NCBI GenBank assembly: GCA_030594585.1
Contig: JAUVEX010000047.1
Location: 1-7,352 of the forward strand
Direction of reading: 5' to 3'
Source: an archaeon
Lineage (GTDB): Archaea > EX4484-52 > B79-G9
DNA: 7,352 bases
Below are positions 1 to 6,900 of the stretch, one piece after another (the stretch's first letter is position 1; the number at the start of each line of letters is the position of its first letter). The notes beneath the pieces were generated by a model. The model was not told the origin of the DNA, did no database searches, and worked only from the letters and a program-made list of their open reading frames with translations. The position numbers and the translations under genes are program-made.

Positions 1-198
1 TATCTTGAAGAAACTTTTCAGGGCAATCTTCTTGATATCATGTCAAGCGCCACACCTCTTGTGAAAAATAAGTATGGGTATAATATTCCAGCAGAGTTGC
101 TTGACGAGGCATTCTTTAAGAAAGTTACAAGTTGCAATAAAAACTGTGCGAAATGCAATTATTGTGCCGCTCTTGTAAAAAAGGCGTTATTTTCGTAG
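1..198 (+). CDS. C-terminal end of a protein with a four-cysteine cluster (5' end outside window)
   Basis: Frame 1 is open from the first base to a TAG at 196-198, giving the last 65 residues of a protein that begins upstream. The fragment ends with a CNKNCAKCNYC motif (C-x3-C-x2-C-x2-C) followed by a short basic, helical tail (AALVKKALFS). Such a cluster near a C-terminus suggests an Fe-S cluster or zinc site. Archaeal U32-family peptidase-like proteins and some radical-SAM-associated proteins end with comparable cysteine clusters, but the fragment is too short to assign a family and I give no function. Its last 12 bases overlap the end of the convergent minus-strand gene. The coding call rests on the continuous frame and the ordered cysteine motif. 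Confidence 0.75.
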   Translation, partial: YLEETFQGNLLDIMSSATPLVKNKYGYNIPAELLDEAFFKKVTSCNKNCAKCNYCAALVKKALFS

Positions 199-1068
199 TG
201 TTGAGAGTTTTAATGTTTCTTCAACACAAGAGTATTTTTTCATTTGCTTTAGAAGTTCACTTATAATGTTTTTTATTTCGTCTTTGAATTCAACAGATGT
301 TTCGTTATTCTTGCATTTGATATAAAATTTTTCTTTAGGGTTTATATACGAACATTCGCAGATGTTGTTTGTTTTAATTTCATATACTTCATTCTCCTTT
401 TTGAAATCTTTACAAAGAGAGAAAAATTTTTCAGAAAATTCATAAGAAAAACCCATTTCTGAGTTTATAAACACATTTTCCTGTTTTTCACGCATATAAT
501 TTCCTCTAAGCACAACGAGAATTTCTTTGAGATCGTTTGAAAAATAAGAAAAAACAAGGTATAATGTTGTAAGGCGAAAGCTTGAGAATTCTTTCGGGGC
601 ATATTTTATTAAGTCAAAAAAAGGCAGATTGCCTACATTTTTTTTGGAACCTGTGATGTAATCAAATGTCTGAACCAATGGAGAGTTGCATATAACATCG
701 CTTATGCTTGGAAGAGATGCGTCAGGAACATTACCTAATTTTACTAATGTATGAATCACCCCGTCTTTTAACCAGGAAAAATAAATTCTTGATGCCTCTA
801 TAATGTTTCTTGCGAGCGGAAAAGAAGGAATATGGCCGTAATACACCTTTAGGTTTCTTATTTTTGTGTTTTCCAAAAAATCAAGGCAATTCAAGTCTTT
901 GTTTTCTTCCTTAAGAAACAAATATTTTTCATTTTCTTTTTTGTAAACACAGCCATATCTTAAAGAATGATTTTCCCCATAATTGTTGTATATGAATTCC
1001 TCTATTTTGTATCCTTTGTCAGAAATTTGCGGAAGCTCGGCAAGCTTTTTAGGTATTGAAGCAATCAT
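187..1068 (-). CDS. Hypothetical soluble protein, 293 aa, unknown function
   Basis: A complete minus-strand ORF from ATG (1068-1066) to TAA (189-187). I recognise no family. The protein is Lys/Glu/Phe/Tyr-rich, has no signal peptide and no convincing membrane segment, and is probably cytoplasmic. Visible traits are a hydrophobic/aromatic central part (about residues 80-190, including LPFFDLIKYAPKEF and YLVFSYF), a CEC pair at about residue 240, and a charged C-terminal helix (KDEIKNIISELLKQMKKY). The ATG choice is supported by an A/T box (TTTAAA on either strand) centred about 26 nt upstream, the spacing expected for a leaderless archaeal transcript. It diverges from the prepilin peptidase gene, with which it appears to share that box, and its 3' end overlaps the preceding plus-strand gene by 12 bp. 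A run of six T on the minus strand (complement of 177-182) follows the stop closely and could end transcription. The gene is probably real because no other long frame competes here, but the product stays hypothetical. Confidence 0.8.
   Translation of the reverse strand: MIASIPKKLAELPQISDKGYKIEEFIYNNYGENHSLRYGCVYKKENEKYLFLKEENKDLNCLDFLENTKIRNLKVYYGHIPSFPLARNIIEASRIYFSWLKDGVIHTLVKLGNVPDASLPSISDVICNSPLVQTFDYITGSKKNVGNLPFFDLIKYAPKEFSSFRLTTLYLVFSYFSNDLKEILVVLRGNYMREKQENVFINSEMGFSYEFSEKFFSLCKDFKKENEVYEIKTNNICECSYINPKEKFYIKCKNNETSVEFKDEIKNIISELLKQMKKYSCVEETLKLSTLRK
198..240 (+). terminator. Possible hairpin plus T-tract terminator of the first gene
   Basis: A perfect 7-bp inverted repeat, GTGTTGA (198-204) with TCAACAC (221-227), starts on the last base of the TAG stop codon. 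It is followed by a run of six T at 235-240. Archaeal termination depends mainly on T-tracts and the loop here is long (16 nt), so the stem may be incidental. The element lies inside the coding end of the convergent minus-strand gene. Confidence 0.3.
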
Positions 1069-1085
1069 ATATCAAAGTAAACCTT

Positions 1086-1100
1086 TAGATATTTAAAAAC
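1086..1100. promoter_or_regulatory. Single A/T box between two divergent leaderless genes
   Basis: The 51-bp gap between the start codons at 1068 (minus) and 1120 (plus) contains one clear TATA-like element, TTTAAA (1092-1097), in the context AGATATTTAAAAAC. Its centre (1094.5) is 26.5 nt from the minus-strand A of ATG and 25.5 nt from the plus-strand A of ATG. Archaeal TATA boxes are normally centred about 26-27 nt before the transcription start, so both mRNAs would start at or next to their ATG. On the minus strand a purine-rich CTGAAG precedes the box and could serve as a BRE. The plus-strand side (CCTTTAG) fits a BRE less well. Neither gene has a convincing Shine-Dalgarno sequence. Confidence 0.6.
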
Positions 1101-1119
1101 TTCAGGGCTTATTTAAGGT

Positions 1120-2178
1120 ATGTTTGAGGATTTCATGCAAATGGATGGTTTAAGGCTTGTTGTCTTTGTTCTCTTTTTTATTCGCGTAATTCGCATAGAC
1201 CTGAAGAATAAAGAGATACATAACAAAGACCTGTTTTTTATGGCTCTTGTAGGATTTGTTCTTTTTCTTTTAGGGGGCCAATTTGATTTGATGCCTTCGC
1301 TTGCAACGAATGCTTTTCTTGCTCTTGTTGTTGGCATCGGCCTGTGGAAAATCGGCGTGTGGAGTGCGGGCGATGGAAAGCTTTTTGCTGTATGTGCTAT
1401 TTATCTCCCCTACAAAATGTATCTTCCGTTCTTCTCAGCCCAGATAATCCTTATAAATGTTTTTATCCTTGCGTTTTTATACTGGCTCGCACCAACTATT
1501 TTTAAAACAAGCAGAAGCGAGAAATTAAACGCATTTAAAACAAGTTTTGCTCCAAAAACAGTAATCAATCTTTTTCTTGTTCTTTTCGGGCTTTTCTATT
1601 TTATCAGCAAAATAGTGTATTTGTTTGATTTTGGTCTTCATGCAGGCGGATATATTATAAGCCTTACGGTGGCACTTCTTGCTTTTGGTGCTGTGAAAAA
1701 GTTTTTCCCCGCAAAGACAACTTATGTGTTTTTGGCTTTTGCATTTGCAAGAATATTTTTAGATACTTCATTTATTACATTTAACGGGGGTTTGACTCTT
1801 GTTCTCACAGTTCTTGCATTGCTTCTTACAGGATTTATTGGAAACCTAAGCATGTACATTTCATATACCGAGAAAAGAATAAATGAACTTAAGGAATGCG
1901 AGGTTCCTATAAGTGTCATATCTAGGAAAAACAAAATAACGGATTTTGAAAGATTCTTAAAGAAGAACTTCAAAAATTCAGATGTGATTTTAAAGAAAGG
2001 ATTCAACAAAGAAGAAATAATACTCGCAAAAAAAATAAAAAGTATAGATGGCTTTATTGTAAAAAAGACAATATCATTTGCGCCGCTCCTTTTTGTATCA
2101 ACACTTTTTGTTGTTTTCTTCGGAAAAGATGTATTGTTATCTGTTGCTTCCTTGATTTATGGTTGGTTTTATGAATAA
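1120..2178 (+). CDS. Prepilin peptidase, A24 family (type IV pilin/archaellin signal peptidase)
   Basis: A polytopic membrane aspartyl protease expected to remove class III signal peptides from pilin- and archaellin-like precursors on the cytoplasmic face of the membrane. The first hydrophobic helix (about residues 11-26) is followed by Asp27 in RIDLKNKEIHN, matching the D-x5-I-x-N signature of A24 peptidases. The second catalytic motif is WSAGDGKLF with Asp85. It reads S-A-G-D, so the first glycine of the usual GxGD is serine. About eight or nine membrane segments are visible (roughly 11-26, 38-53, 61-80, 104-124, 148-171, 176-192, 201-221, 224-247 and 320-350). A charged, probably cytosolic section at 250-318 precedes the last segment and ends in KKTISFAP, resembling the IPFGP-type segment near the end of PilD-like enzymes. 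At 352 aa it is longer than the simplest archaellin peptidases. The ATG at 1120 is placed by the leaderless promoter box 26 nt upstream. The next gene overlaps its 3' end, which suggests an operon. A pilin-like candidate substrate is encoded at 3443-3808. Confidence 0.88.
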   Translation: MFEDFMQMDGLRLVVFVLFFIRVIRIDLKNKEIHNKDLFFMALVGFVLFLLGGQFDLMPSLATNAFLALVVGIGLWKIGVWSAGDGKLFAVCAIYLPYKMYLPFFSAQIILINVFILAFLYWLAPTIFKTSRSEKLNAFKTSFAPKTVINLFLVLFGLFYFISKIVYLFDFGLHAGGYIISLTVALLAFGAVKKFFPAKTTYVFLAFAFARIFLDTSFITFNGGLTLVLTVLALLLTGFIGNLSMYISYTEKRINELKECEVPISVISRKNKITDFERFLKKNFKNSDVILKKGFNKEEIILAKKIKSIDGFIVKKTISFAPLLFVSTLFVVFFGKDVLLSVASLIYGWFYE

Positions 2179-3409
2179 CAAGTATTATGCAGGCATTTTT
2201 TTGCTCGCTATTTTAGCTATTATGATTGTTACATTGTGGTCTGAGAAAAGTGCAGTTCCACAGTTTCAAGAAAATGGAGAAGCACTAATCTGGCCAACAT
2301 ACAAGCATGATTTTTCAAGAATGGGAAATCCAACATTAAAAAACTACGAATTAAAATCTGGACCTTCACTGGATACTATGGGTAGTAATGCGCCTGAAAA
2401 TGTGAAAAGAAATCTATTCGATAGTGGAACAATACCCTCTTCTGTTTTTGTGGACATTGATCACGATGATGATGATGAACTTATAACCTACTATAAAAAC
2501 ACAGTATACAATAAGCAAACACATGAAAGGCCATTTATGGGATATGTAATGCGTGTGGATTATAAAGAGAAGCCCACATTGCTTGAAAAATTAGAATTTG
2601 GTGAACTGCCGTTTATCCGAAAATGGTATTTCGCAATTAATGATGAGATACATACCTCTTTTGCTGTTGGCGATATAGATTCTGATAATGTTCAAGAAGT
2701 GGTTTTTGGAAGTGATGATGGTTATCTATATGCGCTTAACGGGAACAATGGGGATTTAAAGTGGAAATTCAAGACCGGTGATAAAATACGCAGCAGTCCA
2801 ACACTCTTTATGGATGAAAGTGTACGGATAGTATTTGGAAATGATGATAAAAAGGTTTCTATTGTTAACGGAAACGGTAAAAAAGTTTGTAGTTTTCAAA
2901 CAGAAGATGTGATGCGTTCTTCTCCTTTGATATTTGAAGACAATGTTGTTTTTTCTGATTTTGGTAAAAATATATATTTTATTTCAAAAAAATGCACACT
3001 TCAAAAAAAACACAAAACATCCGGAAATATTTTAGGAAGCGGGGCCATATTTGAAAACAAAGTTGTTTTTGCTTCAAACGACGGCTATTTGTATTTTTTT
3101 GATACAATAGGACAACAAAGTAAGGTAAATATTCAGACCCCATCAATTTCAACGCCTGTAAGTGTTAACAATGAATTTATATTGGTATCAACAACAGACG
3201 GAGATGTGATTTTTGTTAATGACACAGATACACAAATAAAATGGTCGAACAATAAGACTGGGGAGTTTTCCTGTTCGCCAGCTATTGGTGTAATTAAAAG
3301 CACACTTTTATATTCATGCACTCACATTAAAATAGAAAATAACTATGAGTATTCGAGCCTGTTTATAAACCCTTTTGTGTATGATTTTGTGGTTTTTGAA
3401 AACAGTTAA
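2159..3409 (+). CDS. Membrane-anchored, probably extracellular PQQ/FG-GAP-type beta-propeller protein
   Basis: A 416-aa protein with an N-terminal signal anchor (hydrophobic about residues 9-27) and an otherwise extracellular-looking chain. WPTYKHDFSRMGNP (45-58) matches the entry motif common in PQQ-repeat propellers (W-P-x-hydrophobic-x-H-D-x3-x-G). Blade signatures recur about every 40 residues: KIRSSPTL (209), VMRSSPLI (251), NILGSGAI (290), SISTPVSV (329) and EFSCSPAI (369). Upstream are two FG-GAP-like Asp-rich strands, VFVDIDHDDDDELITYY (96-112) and AVGDIDSDNVQEVVFG (169-184). Together this suggests seven blades. GYLYALNGNNGDLKWKF (188-204) is a textbook PQQ-like repeat, but such repeats in archaeal surface proteins usually act as scaffolds and do not imply bound PQQ. 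The gene overlaps the peptidase gene by 20 bp from ATG 2159, or by 8 bp if translation starts at Met5 (2171), which removes only MVGF and is equally plausible. Neither start has a strong ribosome-binding site, so translational coupling is likely. Its role beside a prepilin peptidase is inferred to be surface or pilus-related. Confidence 0.85.
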   Translation: MVGFMNNKYYAGIFLLAILAIMIVTLWSEKSAVPQFQENGEALIWPTYKHDFSRMGNPTLKNYELKSGPSLDTMGSNAPENVKRNLFDSGTIPSSVFVDIDHDDDDELITYYKNTVYNKQTHERPFMGYVMRVDYKEKPTLLEKLEFGELPFIRKWYFAINDEIHTSFAVGDIDSDNVQEVVFGSDDGYLYALNGNNGDLKWKFKTGDKIRSSPTLFMDESVRIVFGNDDKKVSIVNGNGKKVCSFQTEDVMRSSPLIFEDNVVFSDFGKNIYFISKKCTLQKKHKTSGNILGSGAIFENKVVFASNDGYLYFFDTIGQQSKVNIQTPSISTPVSVNNEFILVSTTDGDVIFVNDTDTQIKWSNNKTGEFSCSPAIGVIKSTLLYSCTHIKIENNYEYSSLFINPFVYDFVVFENS

Positions 3410-3442
3410 TTCTTCTAAAAAATAGACTAAATGAAGTTTATT
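3410..3442. terminator. Short convergent intergenic region with A/T tracts
   Basis: Only 33 bp separate the stop codons of the convergent genes. For the minus-strand gene, six A at 3417-3422 give a T6 tract about 20 nt past its stop, a plausible archaeal oligo-T terminator. For the plus-strand gene the nearest T-rich stretch is TTTATTTTA at 3437-3445, running into the end of the opposite gene. No stable hairpin is apparent. Confidence 0.3.
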
Positions 3443-3808
3443 TTAGCCATAATTTAAAATTAGATTGTTTTTATGGCTTGGGTTTGGTGAAGACCTATGG
3501 CTCCAGCCACAACTTGCATGACTGCTAGCGCTACAATGGCTTTCCGGAACTCCGTCTGCTGATGAATGCGCCGTCCCACAACCGCTGCCATGACTGTTGT
3601 GTCCTGGGTCGCAATGGTCATGTATTGCAGATATTTGCGCGCCCGTAACAACTTTTGAAAGAACACCAACAATTTCAATTCCTGCAAGAAGGGCTCCAAG
3701 AGATATAAGAGTCTGTTTTGATGCCCCTCCTTTTTCTTCAAGCATAAATGACTTTAAGTCTTTTTTGATTTCAGGGATTAGGTTTCTTTTTGATTTGTTT
3801 TCGGGCAT
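3443..3808 (-). CDS. Small pilin-like protein with class III signal peptide and His/Cys-rich tail
   Basis: A 121-aa minus-strand ORF from ATG (3808-3806) to TAA (3445-3443). A Lys-rich N-terminal arm (1-26) leads to EKGGASKQTLISLGALLAG. This resembles archaeal class III signal peptides (K-G-Q-x-S-x-E followed by a hydrophobic stretch), with predicted cleavage between Gly27 and Gly28. Ser30 falls at +3, and Gln32 stands at +5 where Glu is usual. The hydrophobic helix (about 33-58) would be the pilin assembly scaffold. The remaining roughly 60 residues contain nine His (63, 65, 70, 73, 81, 91, 97, 104, 112) and four Cys (66, 77, 92, 100) among Ser, Gly and Ala, starting with HDHC at 63-66. No known fold is apparent. 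A TATA-like box (3831-3839) about 27 nt upstream supports this start and a leaderless mRNA; Met22 is a possible shorter start. The prepilin peptidase encoded at 1120-2178 is the obvious processing enzyme. Metal binding or disulphide cross-linking of a pilus is inference. Confidence 0.78.
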   Translation of the reverse strand: MPENKSKRNLIPEIKKDLKSFMLEEKGGASKQTLISLGALLAGIEIVGVLSKVVTGAQISAIHDHCDPGHNSHGSGCGTAHSSADGVPESHCSASSHASCGWSHRSSPNPSHKNNLILNYG

Positions 3809-3828
3809 ACAGTATTATTGAAAACCAA

Positions 3829-3841
3829 GGTATATAAAATT
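3829..3841 (-). promoter_or_regulatory. TATA box for the small pilin-like gene
   Basis: On the minus strand the sequence reads TTTTATATA (complement of 3831-3839). It is centred about 27 nt before the A of the ATG at 3808 and preceded by a purine-containing CGTAAAA that may act as BRE. The spacing predicts a leaderless transcript. Confidence 0.6.
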
Positions 3842-3862
3842 TTACGACATTTTGTGGTAATC

Positions 3863-3884
3863 AAACGAAAAAATAAAATCGTTT
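3863..3884. promoter_or_regulatory. Dyad AAACGA-N10-TCGTTT, possible operator between divergent genes
   Basis: A perfect 6-bp inverted repeat, AAACGA (3863-3868) and TCGTTT (3879-3884), has a 10-bp A/T spacer. It lies almost midway between the TATA box of the minus-strand gene (3831-3839) and that of the plus-strand gene (3904-3912). The arms extend imperfectly (AATCAAACGA against TCGTTTTTTGATT, with three extra T). A further TCGTTT occurs at 3918-3923, just downstream of the plus-strand TATA box. In A/T-rich DNA a 6-bp dyad can arise by chance, so regulatory function is speculative. Confidence 0.3.
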
Positions 3885-3897
3885 TTTGATTCTTATT

Positions 3898-3912
3898 TCA
3901 AAGATATATATA
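3898..3912 (+). promoter_or_regulatory. BRE/TATA box for the large surface-protein gene
   Basis: TCAAAG followed by ATATATATA (3904-3912) resembles an archaeal BRE plus TATA box. It is centred about 36 nt before the ATG at 3944, so transcription would begin near 3934 and leave a leader of about 10 nt. The other genes in the window appear fully leaderless. Confidence 0.5.
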
Positions 3913-3943
3913 CTGTTTCGTTTAATTAATTAAATAGATATGA

Positions 3944-6900
3944 ATGGTTGTATTTGAAGGAAATAAATTAGTGATTAGTTTAGTGTTATTTTTAGCTATT
4001 GCTTTATTTTTCTTTTCTAATTCTACATCTCAAATGCCAAAAAATCTTCCTTCAGATATTCAGGTTTTTGATAGTTCAACAGGCTTGAATGTTGATGGCA
4101 AACTTCCGAAAAAAATAGATATTGAACTTGGTGATTCTTCAGGTTATGCAACTTTTGATGCTGTTTCTGCTACTTCTGTTGATTTCAGAAAAAAAGCGCG
4201 GATTGTAAAAACCTCAGAAATAAAGGAAAATTTCGAGAAAAATACCAGATATTCTGTTAAAGATTTCTTATGGGTTGAGAATGAAGGCCTTGTGCCCAAA
4301 GACACTGGCGGCAAGATTGTATTGTCATCAATAGGCCACAAGACATTCAAGTGCGACGGAACAATAGAAAATCCCGAATGTTTTGAGATACAATCATGTG
4401 ATGTTTCAAAAAAACCTTGTTATGCGTTTGATTCTGGAAAAACAATAGTGTATGTAACTCATTTCTCGGGAGCATTCAATACGATGACATGGACCACCGA
4501 TAATGATTGGAACCAAACCGGAACGCACACAAACACTACGAATTCGACAGGAGACCTTGTTCTTTTAGGAACAAACACAACAGGATATTATATTTCAAAT
4601 ACAACAGACACAACAGATACTCTAAGGCGTGTAAAAGCCATATGGAATACAACCGAACAGGATGCAAATAATAATATATCAATTGAAGTTTCAGCAGACA
4701 ATGGGACTAATTGGATTGCCGCTACAAACAACACGAATTATACAACTGGCGGAGGGATTGGTTCGGGAAACCTTCTTGTTTTTAGGGCTAATTTTTCAAC
4801 AAATGATTCAGCAGTTTCGCCGCTTTTACATGAGTTGACCATAGAATATGATACTAACCCCCCCCCACAATATTCTGCGTTTCAGTATAACGGATATATT
4901 GATGTAGATTCAGGAACAACAACAATTATACGCATTAACCTGACTGATGGTGATGGAATTGGAGATGTGCTAATAACGCATAATAGCACTGGAACATTTA
5001 CAAATTATTCTATGGTGCAGGAAACAGGAGATATGTATAATTACACATTATCTTTCTCTTCATTATCTGAAATTGTGTTTAATATTTATGTGAATGACAC
5101 TGAAGGGTATGTTAATTCAACTGGCAACAATAGCATTTATATACAGAATATTTCAATATCAATTAATTTGGACAATTGGGTTTACAACCCAGAAGAAAAC
5201 ATAACGGTCTCAGGAAAAGCAACTCTGCAACCCGACGGGACGAATGTAACAAATAACACAATTTCTATTTGGCTTGATGGAGAACCATTGATTAAAACAT
5301 ACAACAATGCTGTTTTGGATGAGTCACAAGAATGGGCTCTGTCTAATTGGAGTTATAGAATACCAGTCACAGTTAATACAGGATATTCCCAAAGAGGAAA
5401 CAACACCATTGTCAAAAAGCTGATTGATTTTGATGTTCCTGGAACTTTAGACCAGAACTCAATAAGAGTTTTTGATGCAAATGGAAATGAACTTGACAGT
5501 GATATAGTAAGATGGCTCAATTCAACAACCGGGATGGTCCGTTGGAAACTGACAGAAAATAATACTCTGGCAAAAGAGACAGATTACGCATATTACATCT
5601 ACTTTGATACATTAGAAAACGGGGCAAAAGCAACCCCGATAGGATACCAGATGCCAAAAGAGTACTTTATCTGTTCAGGTGCTGACAACAACAACGATGT
5701 TTATTATGCCTATTCAAATTACAATAGGACTTTGCCTACGGTATGGACTATTTGGGACCCGTATGCCTCTTATGAAAAGGATGAAACCACGATTTTTGAC
5801 ATGGACAATGACGGCGACTACGACCTTGCCTGGACTTCTGATGACAGCAACAAAGTCCATCTGTATAAGAACAACGGTGATGAGACATGGAGCTTTACAG
5901 AAAGCCAGAGTTTTTCAATCGGAGATTATAACTGGTTTGGCCTGTGCGAAGGCGATTTCAATGAAGACGGCTGGCTCGACTTAGTGGTAAACGGAGATAA
6001 TTGCGTTCTGTATTATTTCGAAAATAACGGTGACGGTACATTTACGCAAAAGACAAGCCCCGGAGATTGCGGTGCCGAACCAAGGAAAATAGCCTGCGAG
6101 GATGTTGACGGCGATGACAATCTTGATATTGTTGCAGGTGCAACAAGCAACGGTTGCCTGGAGCTTATGAAAGGAAATGGCGACGGCACATTTACAGATA
6201 CTGGTTGCATAGCGAATTCTCAGAACATTGGAGACGACTGGCACGGCGTGTGGCTGGTGGATGCAGACAATGACGGCGACATAGACATATACGGTCAGTC
6301 AAGCGGCAGCTATTCTACATATTTTGAAAATTATGGTAATAGGGTCTTTAAGCGGGGGGTCGACCAGCCGGATGGCGGCCTGCTGGACTCAAGCCCTATC
6401 CAGAATCAATTGGGCAGCGGAAGCGTTGGCGATTATGACAATGACGGAGTGCATGACTTAATTGAGGGAAGCTGGACAAGCGGGACATCTTACATGTATG
6501 CCTACTGGGGAAATAACAGCCTGGCAAATATCTACAATTATGGAAACCCGGCAGAGAAAAATTACACGACAATACCGGGCACATACAAGATGTTCTGTGG
6601 CGGGCCGGACTACATAAAGGATATAGAAATCAGTACTGAAGAAATACAGCAAATAACTTCAACCGACACAAATGGCAAGTATAACTATACATTGACGGCG
6701 CCTCTGGAAGCAGGAACGCACATTTTAAAAATTAATTTGACAGATTCAAACGGCATCATAGGCGAGAACCAAACAAACTTGACAACAAGAATCGCGGTAA
6801 GAGAGCAGAAAGGAATATTTGAGCAAACAGGAACAAGCTATCTGGATGTAAACGATACATCAACAAATCCAAACATAAACATCTCCGCAAAAATCTACAG

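Noticed and set aside
1722..2009. Minus-strand 95-aa ORF inside the prepilin peptidase gene
   Set aside because: It is antisense to membrane segments of a recognised peptidase, and long antisense frames are common opposite hydrophobic, T-rich codons.
2159..3409. PQQ-dependent dehydrogenase
   Set aside because: The blades match PQQ-like repeats, but the protein is short, lacks dehydrogenase catalytic features I could identify, and carries FG-GAP-like strands. A non-enzymatic surface propeller is more likely.
3460..3741. Minus-strand 93-aa ORF in a second frame over the pilin-like gene
   Set aside because: It overlaps the better-supported frame, has no promoter spacing of its own, and its translation shows no signal peptide or domain.
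3597..3821. Plus-strand 74-aa ORF opposite the pilin-like gene
   Set aside because: It is antisense to the minus-strand frame that has a class III signal peptide and a correctly spaced TATA box, so it is treated as a shadow.
3841..3943. CRISPR or tandem-repeat structure in the divergent intergenic region
   Set aside because: Only short A/T-rich dyads and TCGTTT half-sites are present, with no repeat-spacer pattern.
3940..3957. ATG at 3940 as the start of the large gene
   Set aside because: This frame stops after five codons (MNGCI). The in-frame ATG is four bases later, at 3944.
3944..4030. Class III signal peptide on the large surface protein
   Set aside because: FEGNKLVISLV has a Gly before the hydrophobic stretch but lacks the Lys-Gly-Gln and Ser/Glu positions, so an ordinary Sec signal or anchor fits better.
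5679..5984. Plus-strand 101-aa ORF inside the large gene
   Set aside because: It lies in another frame of the continuous 1136-codon frame, whose translation shows clear FG-GAP loops. Its own translation is Thr/Met-rich with no domain sense.
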